The notes below the pieces were generated by a model that made no database searches, had not been told where the DNA came from, and worked only from the letters and a program-made list of their open reading frames with translations. Source: Alcaligenaceae bacterium (GTDB taxonomy: Bacteria > Pseudomonadota > Gammaproteobacteria > Burkholderiales > Burkholderiaceae_B). Taken from it: a DNA stretch of 39,569 nt. Position numbers and translations under genes: made by a program. Within the stretch, counting starts at the first letter, position 1, and the number at the start of each line of letters is the position of its first letter. The DNA lies in NCBI GenBank assembly GCA_947379755.1, contig CANCOC010000027.1, positions 1 through 39,569 on the forward strand. Reading direction: 5' to 3'. Below, piece after piece: positions 1 through 8,611 of the stretch.

Positions 1-1560
1 GCGACTGGCACACTGACAGATACAGATATCGACAACGCAGCGAACACCTTTACGGCAATCTCGACGGCCACGCCATCCACCTCGGGTTATGGCACGTTCA
101 CGATGACAGCTGGTGGAGTTTGGACGTACACGTTAAATGATAGCAACGCTACCGTCCAGGCCTTGAACACTGGCAACACACTTACAGATACCTTTAGTGT
201 TACATCTGTTGATGGCACCGTAAAAGTAGTCACGGTCACAATTAACGGCGCCAACGATGCTGCAGTGATCAGTGGAACAAGTACCGTAAGCTTGACGGAA
301 ACAAATGCCGTCTTGACGACTGGCGGTAGCCTTGCTGCAACAGATGTCGACAGCGCGACAACCTTTACGGCTCAGAGTAACGTTGCAGGTGATCACGGCT
401 ACGGTAAATTTAGTATCAATGCCGCAGGCGCCTGGACATATACGGCGAACACTGCCCACAATGAGTTTGTAGGTGGCACGACCTATACGGATAGCGTGAC
501 GGTTGCGACAGCTGATGGCACGACCCAAATTATTACAGTCAGTATCCTTGGCACCAACGATGCCGCTGCAATCATCGGGACGAGTACGGGAACCGTCACT
601 GAGGCGAGCGGAGTCTTGAACGGTACAGCTGGCACACCAACCGCCACAGGTACATTGACTGATACAGATGTCGATAACCCTGCTAATACGTTTACCGCAG
701 TAACGACATCGACTGCCTCAGATTCAGGTTACGGTACCTACACGGTGACAGCAGGTGGTGTTTGGACCTACGCACTCAATAATGCCTCTGCAAGTGTTCA
801 AGCACTGAATACGGGTGGCACGCTGACTGATACATTCAGTGTGACGTCAATTGATGGCACACCAAAAATTGTGACGGTGACGATTAATGGTGGTAACGAC
901 GCAGCAATCATTAGCGGGACCAACACAGGCTCCGTCACCGAAGCAAGTGGAGTCGCAAACGCAACGCCCGGTACTCCCACGGCAACAGGAACGTTGACCG
1001 ATACTGATGTGGACAATGCCGCAAATACTTTTACCGCTGTTTCTACTGCGACAGCATCGATTTCCGGGTATGGCACGTACACAATGACAGCTGGAGGGGT
1101 ATGGAGTTACAACCTGAATAATAGCAATGCGTCAGTGCAAGCCTTGAATACGGGAAGCACACTGACAGACTCATTTAACGTCAGTTCGGTTGATGGGACA
1201 ACCAAAACAGTCACAATTACGATAAATGGTGCAAATGACGCTGCCGTGATCGGAGGGACAAGTACTGGCAGCCTGACAGAATCAAATGTTGTCCAGACCA
1301 AGAGTGGCACATTGACTGTGACAGACATTGATAATACTCCTGCTACTTTTGTTGCTCAGAGTAATGCTGCCGGTGATCATGGTTACGGTAGCTTCGGTAT
1401 CACAACTGCTGGCGTGTGGACATATACGATGAATACCGCTCACAATGAATTTGTGGGTGGTACGCATTATACGGATAGCGTCACAGTGGCGACTTCAGAT
1501 GGCACGACACAAGTCGTGACTGTCGATATTGTGGGCACCAATGATGCGCCTGTTTTGATT
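1..1560 (+). repeat. VCBS repeat array, two alternating unit types
   Basis: Five repeat ends are marked by the codons for N-D-A at nt 253, 556, 895, 1234 and 1540. The spacings are 303, 339, 339 and 306 nt, that is 101, 113, 113 and 102 residues. The long unit carries the motif VQALNTG and the short unit carries TAHNEFVGG, giving the order long (cut by the window edge), short, long, long, short. The DNA of like units is similar but clearly diverged, so these are not fresh duplications. Confidence 0.9.
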
Positions 1561-3318
1561 ACATCGATCAACCCTACAATGACAGGTATTCTGGCCAGTG
1601 TTGGGAGTGGAGCCCCAGTTGGTGCGGTAGGTACGCTGGTATCCAGTCTGGTTGATAGCTCGACAGTAGCAGGTGGCTGGGATAATGTAACGGATGCCGA
1701 TACCGGCTCAGCATTTGGTATTGCCATTACTTCGGTCGTTACCAATAAGGGAACCTGGTATTACACAATGGATAATGGCGCACATTGGACAACGGTCGGG
1801 ACTGTATCAAATTCAGCTTCCTTATTGCTTGCCGCAGATGCGAACACGCGTGTCTACCTTGCACCGAGTGGTTCGGTGTCCGCTCCAACCATCACCTTCC
1901 GCGCATGGGATCAAACTTCAGGAACAGCTGGATCAAAAGTTAGCACATCTACCAATGGTGGATCCACTGCGTTTTCAACTGCCACGGATACGGCTTCAAT
2001 TGCAGTGACCCCCATTGCCATAGATCTTGACGGTAACGGTATCCATTATCTCGACACCAATGCAGGTGTGACTTACGACTATAACCACGATGGTACGCAA
2101 TACGCGACTGCATGGGTAGGACCAGAAGACGGAATGCTTGCGCATATGAATACCGATGGGACACTCCAGATCGTATTTTCATTGCACGATGGTCAGACCG
2201 ACATGCAAGGATTGGCTGAAAAATACGATACGAATAAGGATGGCGTGCTGGATGTGCATGATGCCGAATTCAAGAATTTCGGTGTCTGGCAGGATTCGAA
2301 TTCAGATGCGGTAACAGCCAAGGGTGAATTCACGACTCTGACGGAGAGAGGCATCACAAGCATCTCGCTCGTCACAACTGGCGACATCACGACGGCTGCC
2401 AATGGTGACGTTACAGTATTTGGTAAATCGACATATACGATGAAAGACGGAACTACGATGGGGGTTGAAGATGTTGCGTTCAACATTGGAGTAACAGATA
2501 AAAGCTTAACCACTTCAACTCTTGCGAATTCGTTAACGATTACGCAAACAGATGCATCCCATTCTGCTGCATCGGATCTGACCGCACATAGCGATCCTAC
2601 CTTGCTGGCAACGGATCATTCGACCCTGTCGAGTGCCTTGCTGGCGGACTCAATGACCACCGACTTGACTCAACATACAGCTGGCTTGGTCGCAACTTCT
2701 GCGTCGCCAGGTACATCGACTGCGACAACTCCGGATCTGCCTTCACATCCCGACACAACAATACAGGCTACAGATCACTCAATACTCGCCAGTGCATCAA
2801 CCGCATTGGCAGGTTTGGACGCTACGCATGTAGACTTGACGGCATTGCTCTCGAATACAGCTCAATCAACGATAAGTGGTGATTCTGCAGATTTGAGCCA
2901 CACTGCTACCACGCCATTTATGCTGGATCTTGGTGGCACAACCTACGAAATCGGTGCTTCGGCGTTACCCTCGGATCACACGAGTTCATATATCGTGTCG
3001 ACTGATCCGATAGATCCTCATTCACTTGCCACACCCTTTGCTGGAGTGAGCTGGACGGAGGTGGTAGACATCACGAGTGTGCATGGCGGGCCTGCCTCAG
3101 TCACTGCTGCGGATGCCAGTGCGTTGGTCAACTCTGATCATACGAGTACGACGGGTGACTGGACGGTTATTGTGACTGCAGGGACGGCAACGGTAGATCC
3201 AGTTAACCAGGAAATCGCGCTGACGCCTGATCCGGCTCCGGTTGCGGCCACCGTCGTGACCTCTGACGGTACATCTTACGATGTGGCAACAGCAGATAAA
3301 ATTCAGTGGCATGCCTAA
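1..3318 (+). CDS. VCBS-repeat giant adhesin / RTX-type surface protein, 3' portion (5' end outside window)
   Basis: The reading frame is open from base 1, so this is the C-terminal 1105 residues of a longer protein. The first half is built of VCBS (cadherin-like) repeats, each closing on an N-D-A motif. After them comes a segment around nt 2010-2510 with calcium-binding style loops (IDLDGNG, DTNKDGVLD) of the kind found near the C-terminus of type I secreted RTX proteins. The last 270 residues are rich in Ser, Thr, Ala and Asp and contain an imperfect duplication around the motif ATDHS. Such proteins are normally secreted by a type I ABC exporter and act in surface attachment or biofilm. The exporter is not in this window. 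The export signal is presumably at the extreme C-terminus, but I cannot identify one with certainty. The gene ends 28 nt before a periplasmic binding protein and a diguanylate cyclase. Confidence 0.88.
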   Translation, partial: ATGTLTDTDIDNAANTFTAISTATPSTSGYGTFTMTAGGVWTYTLNDSNATVQALNTGNTLTDTFSVTSVDGTVKVVTVTINGANDAAVISGTSTVSLTETNAVLTTGGSLAATDVDSATTFTAQSNVAGDHGYGKFSINAAGAWTYTANTAHNEFVGGTTYTDSVTVATADGTTQIITVSILGTNDAAAIIGTSTGTVTEASGVLNGTAGTPTATGTLTDTDVDNPANTFTAVTTSTASDSGYGTYTVTAGGVWTYALNNASASVQALNTGGTLTDTFSVTSIDGTPKIVTVTINGGNDAAIISGTNTGSVTEASGVANATPGTPTATGTLTDTDVDNAANTFTAVSTATASISGYGTYTMTAGGVWSYNLNNSNASVQALNTGSTLTDSFNVSSVDGTTKTVTITINGANDAAVIGGTSTGSLTESNVVQTKSGTLTVTDIDNTPATFVAQSNAAGDHGYGSFGITTAGVWTYTMNTAHNEFVGGTHYTDSVTVATSDGTTQVVTVDIVGTNDAPVLITSINPTMTGILASVGSGAPVGAVGTLVSSLVDSSTVAGGWDNVTDADTGSAFGIAITSVVTNKGTWYYTMDNGAHWTTVGTVSNSASLLLAADANTRVYLAPSGSVSAPTITFRAWDQTSGTAGSKVSTSTNGGSTAFSTATDTASIAVTPIAIDLDGNGIHYLDTNAGVTYDYNHDGTQYATAWVGPEDGMLAHMNTDGTLQIVFSLHDGQTDMQGLAEKYDTNKDGVLDVHDAEFKNFGVWQDSNSDAVTAKGEFTTLTERGITSISLVTTGDITTAANGDVTVFGKSTYTMKDGTTMGVEDVAFNIGVTDKSLTTSTLANSLTITQTDASHSAASDLTAHSDPTLLATDHSTLSSALLADSMTTDLTQHTAGLVATSASPGTSTATTPDLPSHPDTTIQATDHSILASASTALAGLDATHVDLTALLSNTAQSTISGDSADLSHTATTPFMLDLGGTTYEIGASALPSDHTSSYIVSTDPIDPHSLATPFAGVSWTEVVDITSVHGGPASVTAADASALVNSDHTSTTGDWTVIVTAGTATVDPVNQEIALTPDPAPVAATVVTSDGTSYDVATADKIQWHA

Positions 3319-3346
3319 ATCATAAAAATAATGTTCCTCAGGAAGC

Positions 3347-4210
3347 ATGAATATGCAGACATTCGTTATCAAAATTTCTTTGGTATGTATGACGTTTCTG
3401 TGTATGTCTAATCTATGTAGCGCAACATGTTTTGGCAACCAAAATGCTAAGAAAATATACTCGGTGGGGATTGTTCCTCAGTTTCCCGCGTCTGAAATTT
3501 ATACTTACTGGTCGGTATTGCTGACAAAAATTGGTTTGCAGACAGGCGAATGCTTTAGTTTGATGATCATGAATTCAATTCCAGAGTTCGAATCGTCACT
3601 CTTTAAAGGCGAATTTGATTTTGCATTTATGAATCCTTATCACCAGGTTATTGCAAAAAGAACTGCAGGATATATTCCCCTTGTTCGCGATGATAAAAAT
3701 AAACTGATCGGAATTGTTGTTGTTCGCAAAGATAGTCCGTTTCAATCATTAAAAGATCTTGAGCATGCTGTGGTTGTATTCCCGGCTCCGAATGCGTTTG
3801 CCGCATCTCTTTTAATACGGGCAGCTTTGGCAAGGGACCATGTTGATTTCACTGCTGAGTATCTTAAAAACCATACAAATGTTTATCGATCTGTATTGGT
3901 AGGGGATGCCCAGGCAGGTGGTGGGATCAATAATACCTTTGTACAGGAGCCCATAAATTTACGTGATCAGCTTCGTATTATTTTTCAGTCTCCCCCCTAT
4001 GCTGCACACCCTTTTTCTGCACAGCCTCGGGTGCCTGAATCTGTGAGGGATGCTTTTGCCAACGCCCTGATCAGGCTTAAGGCCGATCCGGCGAATCAGG
4101 TGCTGTTAACCAAAATTCAAATTCCTGATCCTGTTCTGGCTAATTGGGAGACAGATTACGCGCCTCTGGAAAAATTAGGAATTGACCAGTTGGTTGTTTT
4201 TAAAGATTAA
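3347..4210 (+). CDS. PhnD-like periplasmic phosphate/phosphonate-type binding protein
   Basis: A 287-residue protein with an N-terminal hydrophobic signal sequence (about residues 5-26). It is followed by a PhnD-like type 2 periplasmic binding fold, including the motif FAFMNPYHQV near residue 93 and an early G-I-V-P-Q segment. The start has a good ribosome site (AGGAAG) just upstream. No ABC permease or ATPase gene is adjacent. Instead a diguanylate cyclase follows after 5 nt, so the protein is more likely a sensory ligand-binding partner than a transporter component. That role is inference from context. The ligand could be phosphonate, phosphite or something unrelated. Confidence 0.8.
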   Translation: MNMQTFVIKISLVCMTFLCMSNLCSATCFGNQNAKKIYSVGIVPQFPASEIYTYWSVLLTKIGLQTGECFSLMIMNSIPEFESSLFKGEFDFAFMNPYHQVIAKRTAGYIPLVRDDKNKLIGIVVVRKDSPFQSLKDLEHAVVVFPAPNAFAASLLIRAALARDHVDFTAEYLKNHTNVYRSVLVGDAQAGGGINNTFVQEPINLRDQLRIIFQSPPYAAHPFSAQPRVPESVRDAFANALIRLKADPANQVLLTKIQIPDPVLANWETDYAPLEKLGIDQLVVFKD

Positions 4211-4215
4211 TCAGT

Positions 4216-5355
4216 ATGGCAAATCAATCGAATTCTGCTGCGTATGCACAATCACTGCTTTGTGTTGGACTGGTACTGTTGTCGCTTTTGTTGGGAGGCA
4301 GTACCTGGAATTATCTTCAAACCATTCAATTGATTCAGCAGTCTCAACTCCGGTTAAGTAACCAGCTCGCGGATAGTGTGGCCTATTCACTGACGGATGA
4401 TTTAGTGACGCGCGATTATGGCGGGCTCGAATCCCGACTGAAGTTGATTCTATTGAATGAAGGAATACGATCAGCGATGGTGGCCGATCTGGATGGAAAG
4501 GTTATTGTCTATCTGAGACGTGAACCGGAGAGTGGTGCGCTGCAGTTTGTGTATGACCAAAAAAGTGTCAAGATTCCGGAGCCGGAAAAAGTTTCTTTGA
4601 ATAAAAATTCAAGTGGCCAGACGAATGAGATCTGGAAGCAGATTGTTTCTGGTATGCCAGTTGGCTGGATTCGCTTGAGTCTGAATGATACGCAGGCAGC
4701 ATTAATTCTGACACAATTTAAAACACAGGCAATCGTGATTGGTGTGTTTAGTTTGCTGATTGTTCTAAGTGTGATGATTGCTTTTTTATTGAAATACTAT
4801 AGAAAGGCACATGCACAGGAGTTGATCATGCTCGAAAAACATGACGCGCTCGAACATGATGCTTTACATGATTTTTTGACTGGGTTACCAAACAGAAAGT
4901 TGATTGATGATCGCATTCAACATGCTATTTTTGAATATGAGCGCTATCAGACAAAGTTTGTGGTCTGTTTTCTGGATCTTGATGGATTTAAAACAGTCAA
5001 TGACCAGTATGGTCATGAAGTGGGGGATTTGTTGCTCATAGAGGTTGCAAAAAGGCTGAAAACCACTTCGCGGCGAACAGATACGATTGGACGACTGGGC
5101 GGCGATGAATTTGTGCTGCTCCTTTCTAATCTTTCCGGGCGAACTGAAATTGAAAAAATTATTCAATATCGGCTGCGTGAAATTGCGAAACCCTTTGTCT
5201 GGAATAAGACTTCAATGCAAGTGACCGCCAGTATTGGAATCACATGCTATCCCGATGATCTTGTTTCCACGGTTGGTTTGCTCAAGCATGCAGATGCGGC
5301 AATGTACGAGGCAAAGCAACGCGGTAAAAATACATTTTTTATGTATCAGACCTGA
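4216..5355 (+). CDS. membrane-bound diguanylate cyclase with periplasmic sensor region
   Basis: A 379-residue protein made of a transmembrane segment near residues 13-32, a periplasmic stretch of about 140 residues, a second transmembrane segment near 172-192, a short linker and a GGDEF domain. The catalytic motif GGDEF is intact, and an RxxD inhibitory-site motif (RRTD) lies five residues before it, so active, product-inhibited c-di-GMP synthesis is expected. There is no EAL domain. It starts 5 nt after the PhnD-like gene and is probably co-transcribed with it. The periplasmic part may read the state of that protein (inference). Confidence 0.93.
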   Translation: MANQSNSAAYAQSLLCVGLVLLSLLLGGSTWNYLQTIQLIQQSQLRLSNQLADSVAYSLTDDLVTRDYGGLESRLKLILLNEGIRSAMVADLDGKVIVYLRREPESGALQFVYDQKSVKIPEPEKVSLNKNSSGQTNEIWKQIVSGMPVGWIRLSLNDTQAALILTQFKTQAIVIGVFSLLIVLSVMIAFLLKYYRKAHAQELIMLEKHDALEHDALHDFLTGLPNRKLIDDRIQHAIFEYERYQTKFVVCFLDLDGFKTVNDQYGHEVGDLLLIEVAKRLKTTSRRTDTIGRLGGDEFVLLLSNLSGRTEIEKIIQYRLREIAKPFVWNKTSMQVTASIGITCYPDDLVSTVGLLKHADAAMYEAKQRGKNTFFMYQT

Positions 5356-5360
5356 GTGGC

Positions 5361-6317
5361 TTAGGGCTTGAACATGCCGATGAATATGGCGGGATCGACT
5401 CGGGCATCATTCAGACTGACATTCCAGTGCAGATGCGCGCCAGTCACACGACCCGTTGCGCCCACTTGACCCAGTACCTGACCGCGCTTTAGTACATCGC
5501 CAACTTTGACGCCAATTACTGAGAGGTGGCAATACATGGTGATGAGTCCTTGTCCGTGGTCGACAAAGACTGTGTTGCCGTTAAAAAAGTAGTTGCCTGT
5601 GAGGGTCACGGTACCTGCTGCAGGTGCGTGAATAGGTGTTCCTGTAGCAACGGCAAAATCCATTCCAGAATGGGGTGCGCGCGCTTCACCATTAAAAAAA
5701 CGTTTTAAACCAAAAGAACTTGAATGTGGCCCCTCAACAGGTTTGTCAAATATCACATTGCTCGGCTCGATTTGAGTAAATTGCTGGTAGGCGCTGTTTT
5801 GTGCCTTGAGCTCCGTATTGATGCGCTTGAGATCGCCTGAGTTTGGGTTGACTTGTCTGGTATTTTTTATAGTCAGCCGCTGCTCTTTATATTTTTTATC
5901 CTGTACTTCAAAATGAATGGTGCGACTGTTTGCGTCATTTTTAACTTCAACGCTTTGCTGCATTGCCGGTGTGGATAGTGAAATCCCAATAATCGCAATC
6001 CATCCTCCTGACTGATCTGGAATAACGAGTACGGGTTTATTTTGAAACGCAACTGAAGGTCTGGTGGGTGAGCGACCCAGATCTATTACCGCCACCCCGC
6101 CAGGGACACGATGGTCCAGCGAAAATATGGGATGTGTGTCGGGCGCAGCGGGAGCGCTAGCCGTCTCTGCCTGTGTGGCAGGTGAATCCGGCGTCGTGCC
6201 TGTTGAATCCGCCTGCGCGCCAGTGTATGCAAGTGCGGTGACAAGCAGTACAAAAATGACCGAAGCAGATTTCAAGCTTTCGGTCATTTTGACTGCGACA
6301 TCAGGCAGCATCATCAT
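5361..6317 (-). CDS. M23 family zinc metallopeptidase (LytM-type endopeptidase)
   Basis: A peptidoglycan endopeptidase-type protein. The C-terminal Peptidase_M23 domain has the zinc-ligand signatures HSGMD and HLHW, so it should be catalytically competent. An N-terminal signal sequence (hydrophobic run ending TGAQA) and a Thr/Pro/Ala-rich linker precede a beta-rich middle region. I place the start at the first of three consecutive ATGs, 4 nt after the dsbB stop, with GGAAG upstream. A longer frame to 6416 would run into dsbB, and a start at 6287 is a weaker alternative. It is the last gene of the DUF5993-dsbB-M23 operon. It ends 5 nt from the stop of the convergent cyclase gene with no obvious terminator between. 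Confidence 0.88.
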   Translation of the reverse strand: MMMLPDVAVKMTESLKSASVIFVLLVTALAYTGAQADSTGTTPDSPATQAETASAPAAPDTHPIFSLDHRVPGGVAVIDLGRSPTRPSVAFQNKPVLVIPDQSGGWIAIIGISLSTPAMQQSVEVKNDANSRTIHFEVQDKKYKEQRLTIKNTRQVNPNSGDLKRINTELKAQNSAYQQFTQIEPSNVIFDKPVEGPHSSSFGLKRFFNGEARAPHSGMDFAVATGTPIHAPAAGTVTLTGNYFFNGNTVFVDHGQGLITMYCHLSVIGVKVGDVLKRGQVLGQVGATGRVTGAHLHWNVSLNDARVDPAIFIGMFKP

Positions 6318-6321
6318 TTTG

Positions 6322-6894
6322 TCAGAACTTCCAGAGATATTCAGTAGGATTGTCCGGGCAGGGGCCAAACTTGCAGACCATGACAGAGCTAACAACGTTT
6401 GCAGTCGCGAGGGCAAAAAAGAAATAGATCACGATCGCAGCCAGCCCGGTGAGGACTGCATTGACCGTTGTTTTCATATTGTTGCGATCAATGCAGAGCA
6501 TGACACAACAAAAAACCATCATCACAACAAATGAGATAAAGCCCCATGTGTAGAAGTGCAGACCAAACAGGGCGGTGCCGTAACCCGCATCTCCAGGAGC
6601 GATGTGCAATAAGTCCTGACGCATGGAAGTCGCTGCGCCCGCCAGTGCTGAAGCGAGAATGATTGCATAATGCACCGCGCTTGGCCCATATCTCAGATTC
6701 AGCATGAAGCCGATCCCAGCCAGAATCAGGCCGACGCGCTGTAGCTGGCAAAGCGGGCAGGGCATTTCGCCAAAGGCAATCTGCCAGTAAAACGCAATAG
6801 CGAGCGAACCGCATACTGCTAACAGGGCACCCATGTTAAGCCAGTATGACCATATCAAAGAGGAGTCCTGATTGAGAGTATTCTGATGATTCAT
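6322..6894 (-). CDS. dsbB: disulfide bond formation protein B (DsbB family)
   Basis: A four-helix inner-membrane protein that normally reoxidises DsbA and passes electrons to quinone. The first periplasmic cysteine pair is CPLC, followed by QLQR as is usual for the family. A second pair, CKFGPC, lies near the C-terminus. I chose the ATG preceded by GAGAGG (start MNHQN); the 19-residue longer frame upstream lacks support and overlaps the preceding gene. The gene sits 11 nt after DUF5993 and 4 nt before the M23 peptidase. No dsbA is in the window. The late position of the second Cys pair fits the DsbB subgroup that accompanies DUF5993 proteins. Confidence 0.9.
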   Translation of the reverse strand: MNHQNTLNQDSSLIWSYWLNMGALLAVCGSLAIAFYWQIAFGEMPCPLCQLQRVGLILAGIGFMLNLRYGPSAVHYAIILASALAGAATSMRQDLLHIAPGDAGYGTALFGLHFYTWGFISFVVMMVFCCVMLCIDRNNMKTTVNAVLTGLAAIVIYFFFALATANVVSSVMVCKFGPCPDNPTEYLWKF

Positions 6895-6905
6895 CGTGTG
6901 GCCTC

Positions 6906-7064
6906 TCAAAGAGAAATGTCTAAAACGTCTGTCATGTGATATTTCATCCACGCCAGAAATATGATGAAGGTCACAACCCAGGCGCCAATAGCAGCTGATC
7001 GTTTACCTCGGATGCTGAGCCAGATAGAAACGACTGCAGTGAAAAACGGCAACATCATGATCAT
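6906..7064 (-). CDS. DUF5993 family small membrane protein
   Basis: A 52-residue protein starting MIMMLPFF, with two hydrophobic segments separated by a short basic loop (RGKRSA) and ending in a KYHMTDVLDISL-like tail. I recognise this as the DUF5993 family, which often lies directly before a dsbB gene. Its function is unknown. The start is chosen because AAAGGAA precedes it; a longer frame to 7112 begins inside a likely -10 box. It may assist DsbB or its redox partner, judging only from conserved neighbourhood. Confidence 0.75.
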   Translation of the reverse strand: MIMMLPFFTAVVSIWLSIRGKRSAAIGAWVVTFIIFLAWMKYHMTDVLDISL

Positions 7065-7102
7065 GTATTCAGTTCCTTTAACGCTTTTTTTAATATGATC
7101 GG

Positions 7103-7129
7103 ACTTTAGCATAGGGGTTCGATCGTCAA
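7103..7129 (-). promoter_or_regulatory. candidate promoter for the DUF5993-dsbB-M23 operon
   Basis: Read on the minus strand, TTGACG (7129-7124) and TAAAGT (7108-7103) are separated by 15 nt, and a TGC just before the second box gives an extended -10. It lies 38 nt upstream of the DUF5993 start. The spacing is short, so the call rests partly on the extended -10. Confidence 0.4.
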
Positions 7130-7133
7130 TACC

Positions 7134-7997
7134 TTATTCAATCTTGTAATCCGCCTCAAAAGGCTGGCCTGTATGCAGAGTCAGTCCAGCACCTCCAGTC
7201 ACAATGGCGTTCATGCCAAAGCAGATCGCCCCATCCATTCTGGATAATGAACGATAGGACCGCAGCATCTCGCTGACCTCGGGTGAAGATTGCGCCGTAA
7301 AGGGATCGATATTGGGAATCGGGCAGCGAGTGCAGGGTTTGACCATGCTCAGCTCAATCAGGCCCGCTGCAGTGTGGATACGCATGTTTTTTAAATCATC
7401 TTCATCATGCGCATCAAGTCCTTCAATCACAATATTAGGTCTGAAACGGTGCATGCTGACGGGTAATTGTCCCGCTTCAGTCATGCGCTTGTTGAGCACA
7501 TCTAATGCACTTTGAGTGATAACGAGTGCTGCAAACCCGTCACTGAACATGTTGGGCGCATCAATCCCGTCCGTCCATAGTGTGGAGGATATTCGGCTGG
7601 CTTGCACAGAAAATCGTACCAGCCGGAATTGTTTGCCTGGTACTGCCAAAAATTGGTCGAGCCACTTTGCGGCAGCATCTCCCATGTCATCTGCCGGCAA
7701 AGTGTCGCGCCATACCGTGACTGGCCGTGATGGGCCCCGTTTGTCTAGCGCGATGGTGATGTCAGCCTGACCTGGGGCACGCAGGATCAAGCCTTCGGCA
7801 TTTAATTCGGGTGTAATCCAGACCATGTGTGGAATCTGGCGCTGGGTCAGAAACATGCCGTACTGATCCACGATCATCCATTCCCGGTCCCTCTGCAGGC
7901 CCGTGTAGTCAAGAACAGACTGACTGACTTCAATTCCCGCGCAGGACTTCACAGGATATATAAAAAGCTGCGTAATCACGCCAGTGCAATCGGCCAT
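7134..7997 (-). CDS. MOSC domain-containing protein (YcbX / mARC-like)
   Basis: A 287-residue protein with an N-terminal MOSC_N beta-barrel domain (motif YPVKSCAG near residue 15) and a C-terminal MOSC domain. The latter has the conserved cysteine region KPCTRCPIPNID around residue 218, the likely molybdenum-cofactor ligand. Relatives reduce N-hydroxylated compounds with electrons from a ferredoxin or flavin partner. No ferredoxin domain is fused here, so a separate electron donor is needed. The start has AAGGAAG upstream. It is a single gene, divergent from the YajQ gene. Confidence 0.87.
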   Translation of the reverse strand: MADCTGVITQLFIYPVKSCAGIEVSQSVLDYTGLQRDREWMIVDQYGMFLTQRQIPHMVWITPELNAEGLILRAPGQADITIALDKRGPSRPVTVWRDTLPADDMGDAAAKWLDQFLAVPGKQFRLVRFSVQASRISSTLWTDGIDAPNMFSDGFAALVITQSALDVLNKRMTEAGQLPVSMHRFRPNIVIEGLDAHDEDDLKNMRIHTAAGLIELSMVKPCTRCPIPNIDPFTAQSSPEVSEMLRSYRSLSRMDGAICFGMNAIVTGGAGLTLHTGQPFEADYKIE

Positions 7998-8091
7998 TTT
8001 GGGCTTCCTTTGAAGGATGGGTTCAGGATATTCTAAACTGGGCGATCCCGCTTAAACTACTGTTATTGACCACTTGCCAGGATATAGAACC

Positions 8092-8574
8092 ATGCCTTCT
8101 TTTGATGTTGTTTCTGAAGTTGATAAACATGAGCTGACCAATGCAGTCGATCAGGCCAACCGGGAGCTCGTCACCCGTTTTGATTTCAAGGGTACGGATG
8201 CCAAGTTTGAACTTGAGGGCTTCGTGGTCACGCAGATTGCCTCAAGTGCTTTTCAGCTCAAGCAGATGCTGGATATCTTGCGTGGCAGATTCAGTGCCCG
8301 CGGGATTGATACACGTTGTCTGGACGTTGCGGATCCCCTTGAAAATCTGGGTGGTGCGCGTCAGAAAGTGACCGTCAAGCAAGGCCTCGAACAACCTGTC
8401 TCCAAAAAGCTGATTGCTGCAATAAAAGACGCCAAGCTCAAGGTCGAGACGCAAATTACCGGCGATAAACTGCGTATTACAGGTAAAAAGCGCGATGACC
8501 TCCAGGATGCCATCGCGCTATTGAAAAAAACTGATGTTGAACTGCCCTTGCAGTTCAACAATTTCAGGGATTAA
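8092..8574 (+). CDS. YajQ family nucleotide (c-di-GMP) binding protein
   Basis: A protein of 160 residues, the normal family length, beginning MPSFDVVSEVD, which is the diagnostic N-terminus. The upstream in-frame ATG at 8074 would add six residues not seen in the family. Two RNA-recognition-like folds are expected. Some homologues, such as Xanthomonas XC_3703, bind c-di-GMP and act with a transcription factor; others were reported to bind nucleotides or tRNA. Whether this one senses c-di-GMP from the cyclase at 4216 is not known. Confidence 0.93.
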   Translation: MPSFDVVSEVDKHELTNAVDQANRELVTRFDFKGTDAKFELEGFVVTQIASSAFQLKQMLDILRGRFSARGIDTRCLDVADPLENLGGARQKVTVKQGLEQPVSKKLIAAIKDAKLKVETQITGDKLRITGKKRDDLQDAIALLKKTDVELPLQFNNFRD

Positions 8575-8611
8575 CCAGCCTCCCGTCATTTTTCCCGGGG
8601 GTTAACGCTGG
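8571..8611. terminator. possible bidirectional terminator between YajQ and ene-reductase genes
   Basis: Convergent stops flank an imperfect hairpin. CCAGC with CTCCCG pairs with CGGGGG and GCTGG across a T-rich loop, and TTAACC/GGTTAA mirror each other over the two stop codons. There is no long T-run after the stem on either strand, hence low confidence. Confidence 0.35.

Noticed and set aside
1-3318. CRISPR-like or IS-derived repeats in the adhesin region
   Set aside because: The periodicity is protein-coding, in frame and diverged at DNA level; there are no spacers or terminal inverted repeats.
5361-6416. M23 peptidase start at 6416
   Set aside because: It would overlap 95 nt of dsbB; three ATGs 4 nt after the dsbB stop with GGAAG upstream are better.
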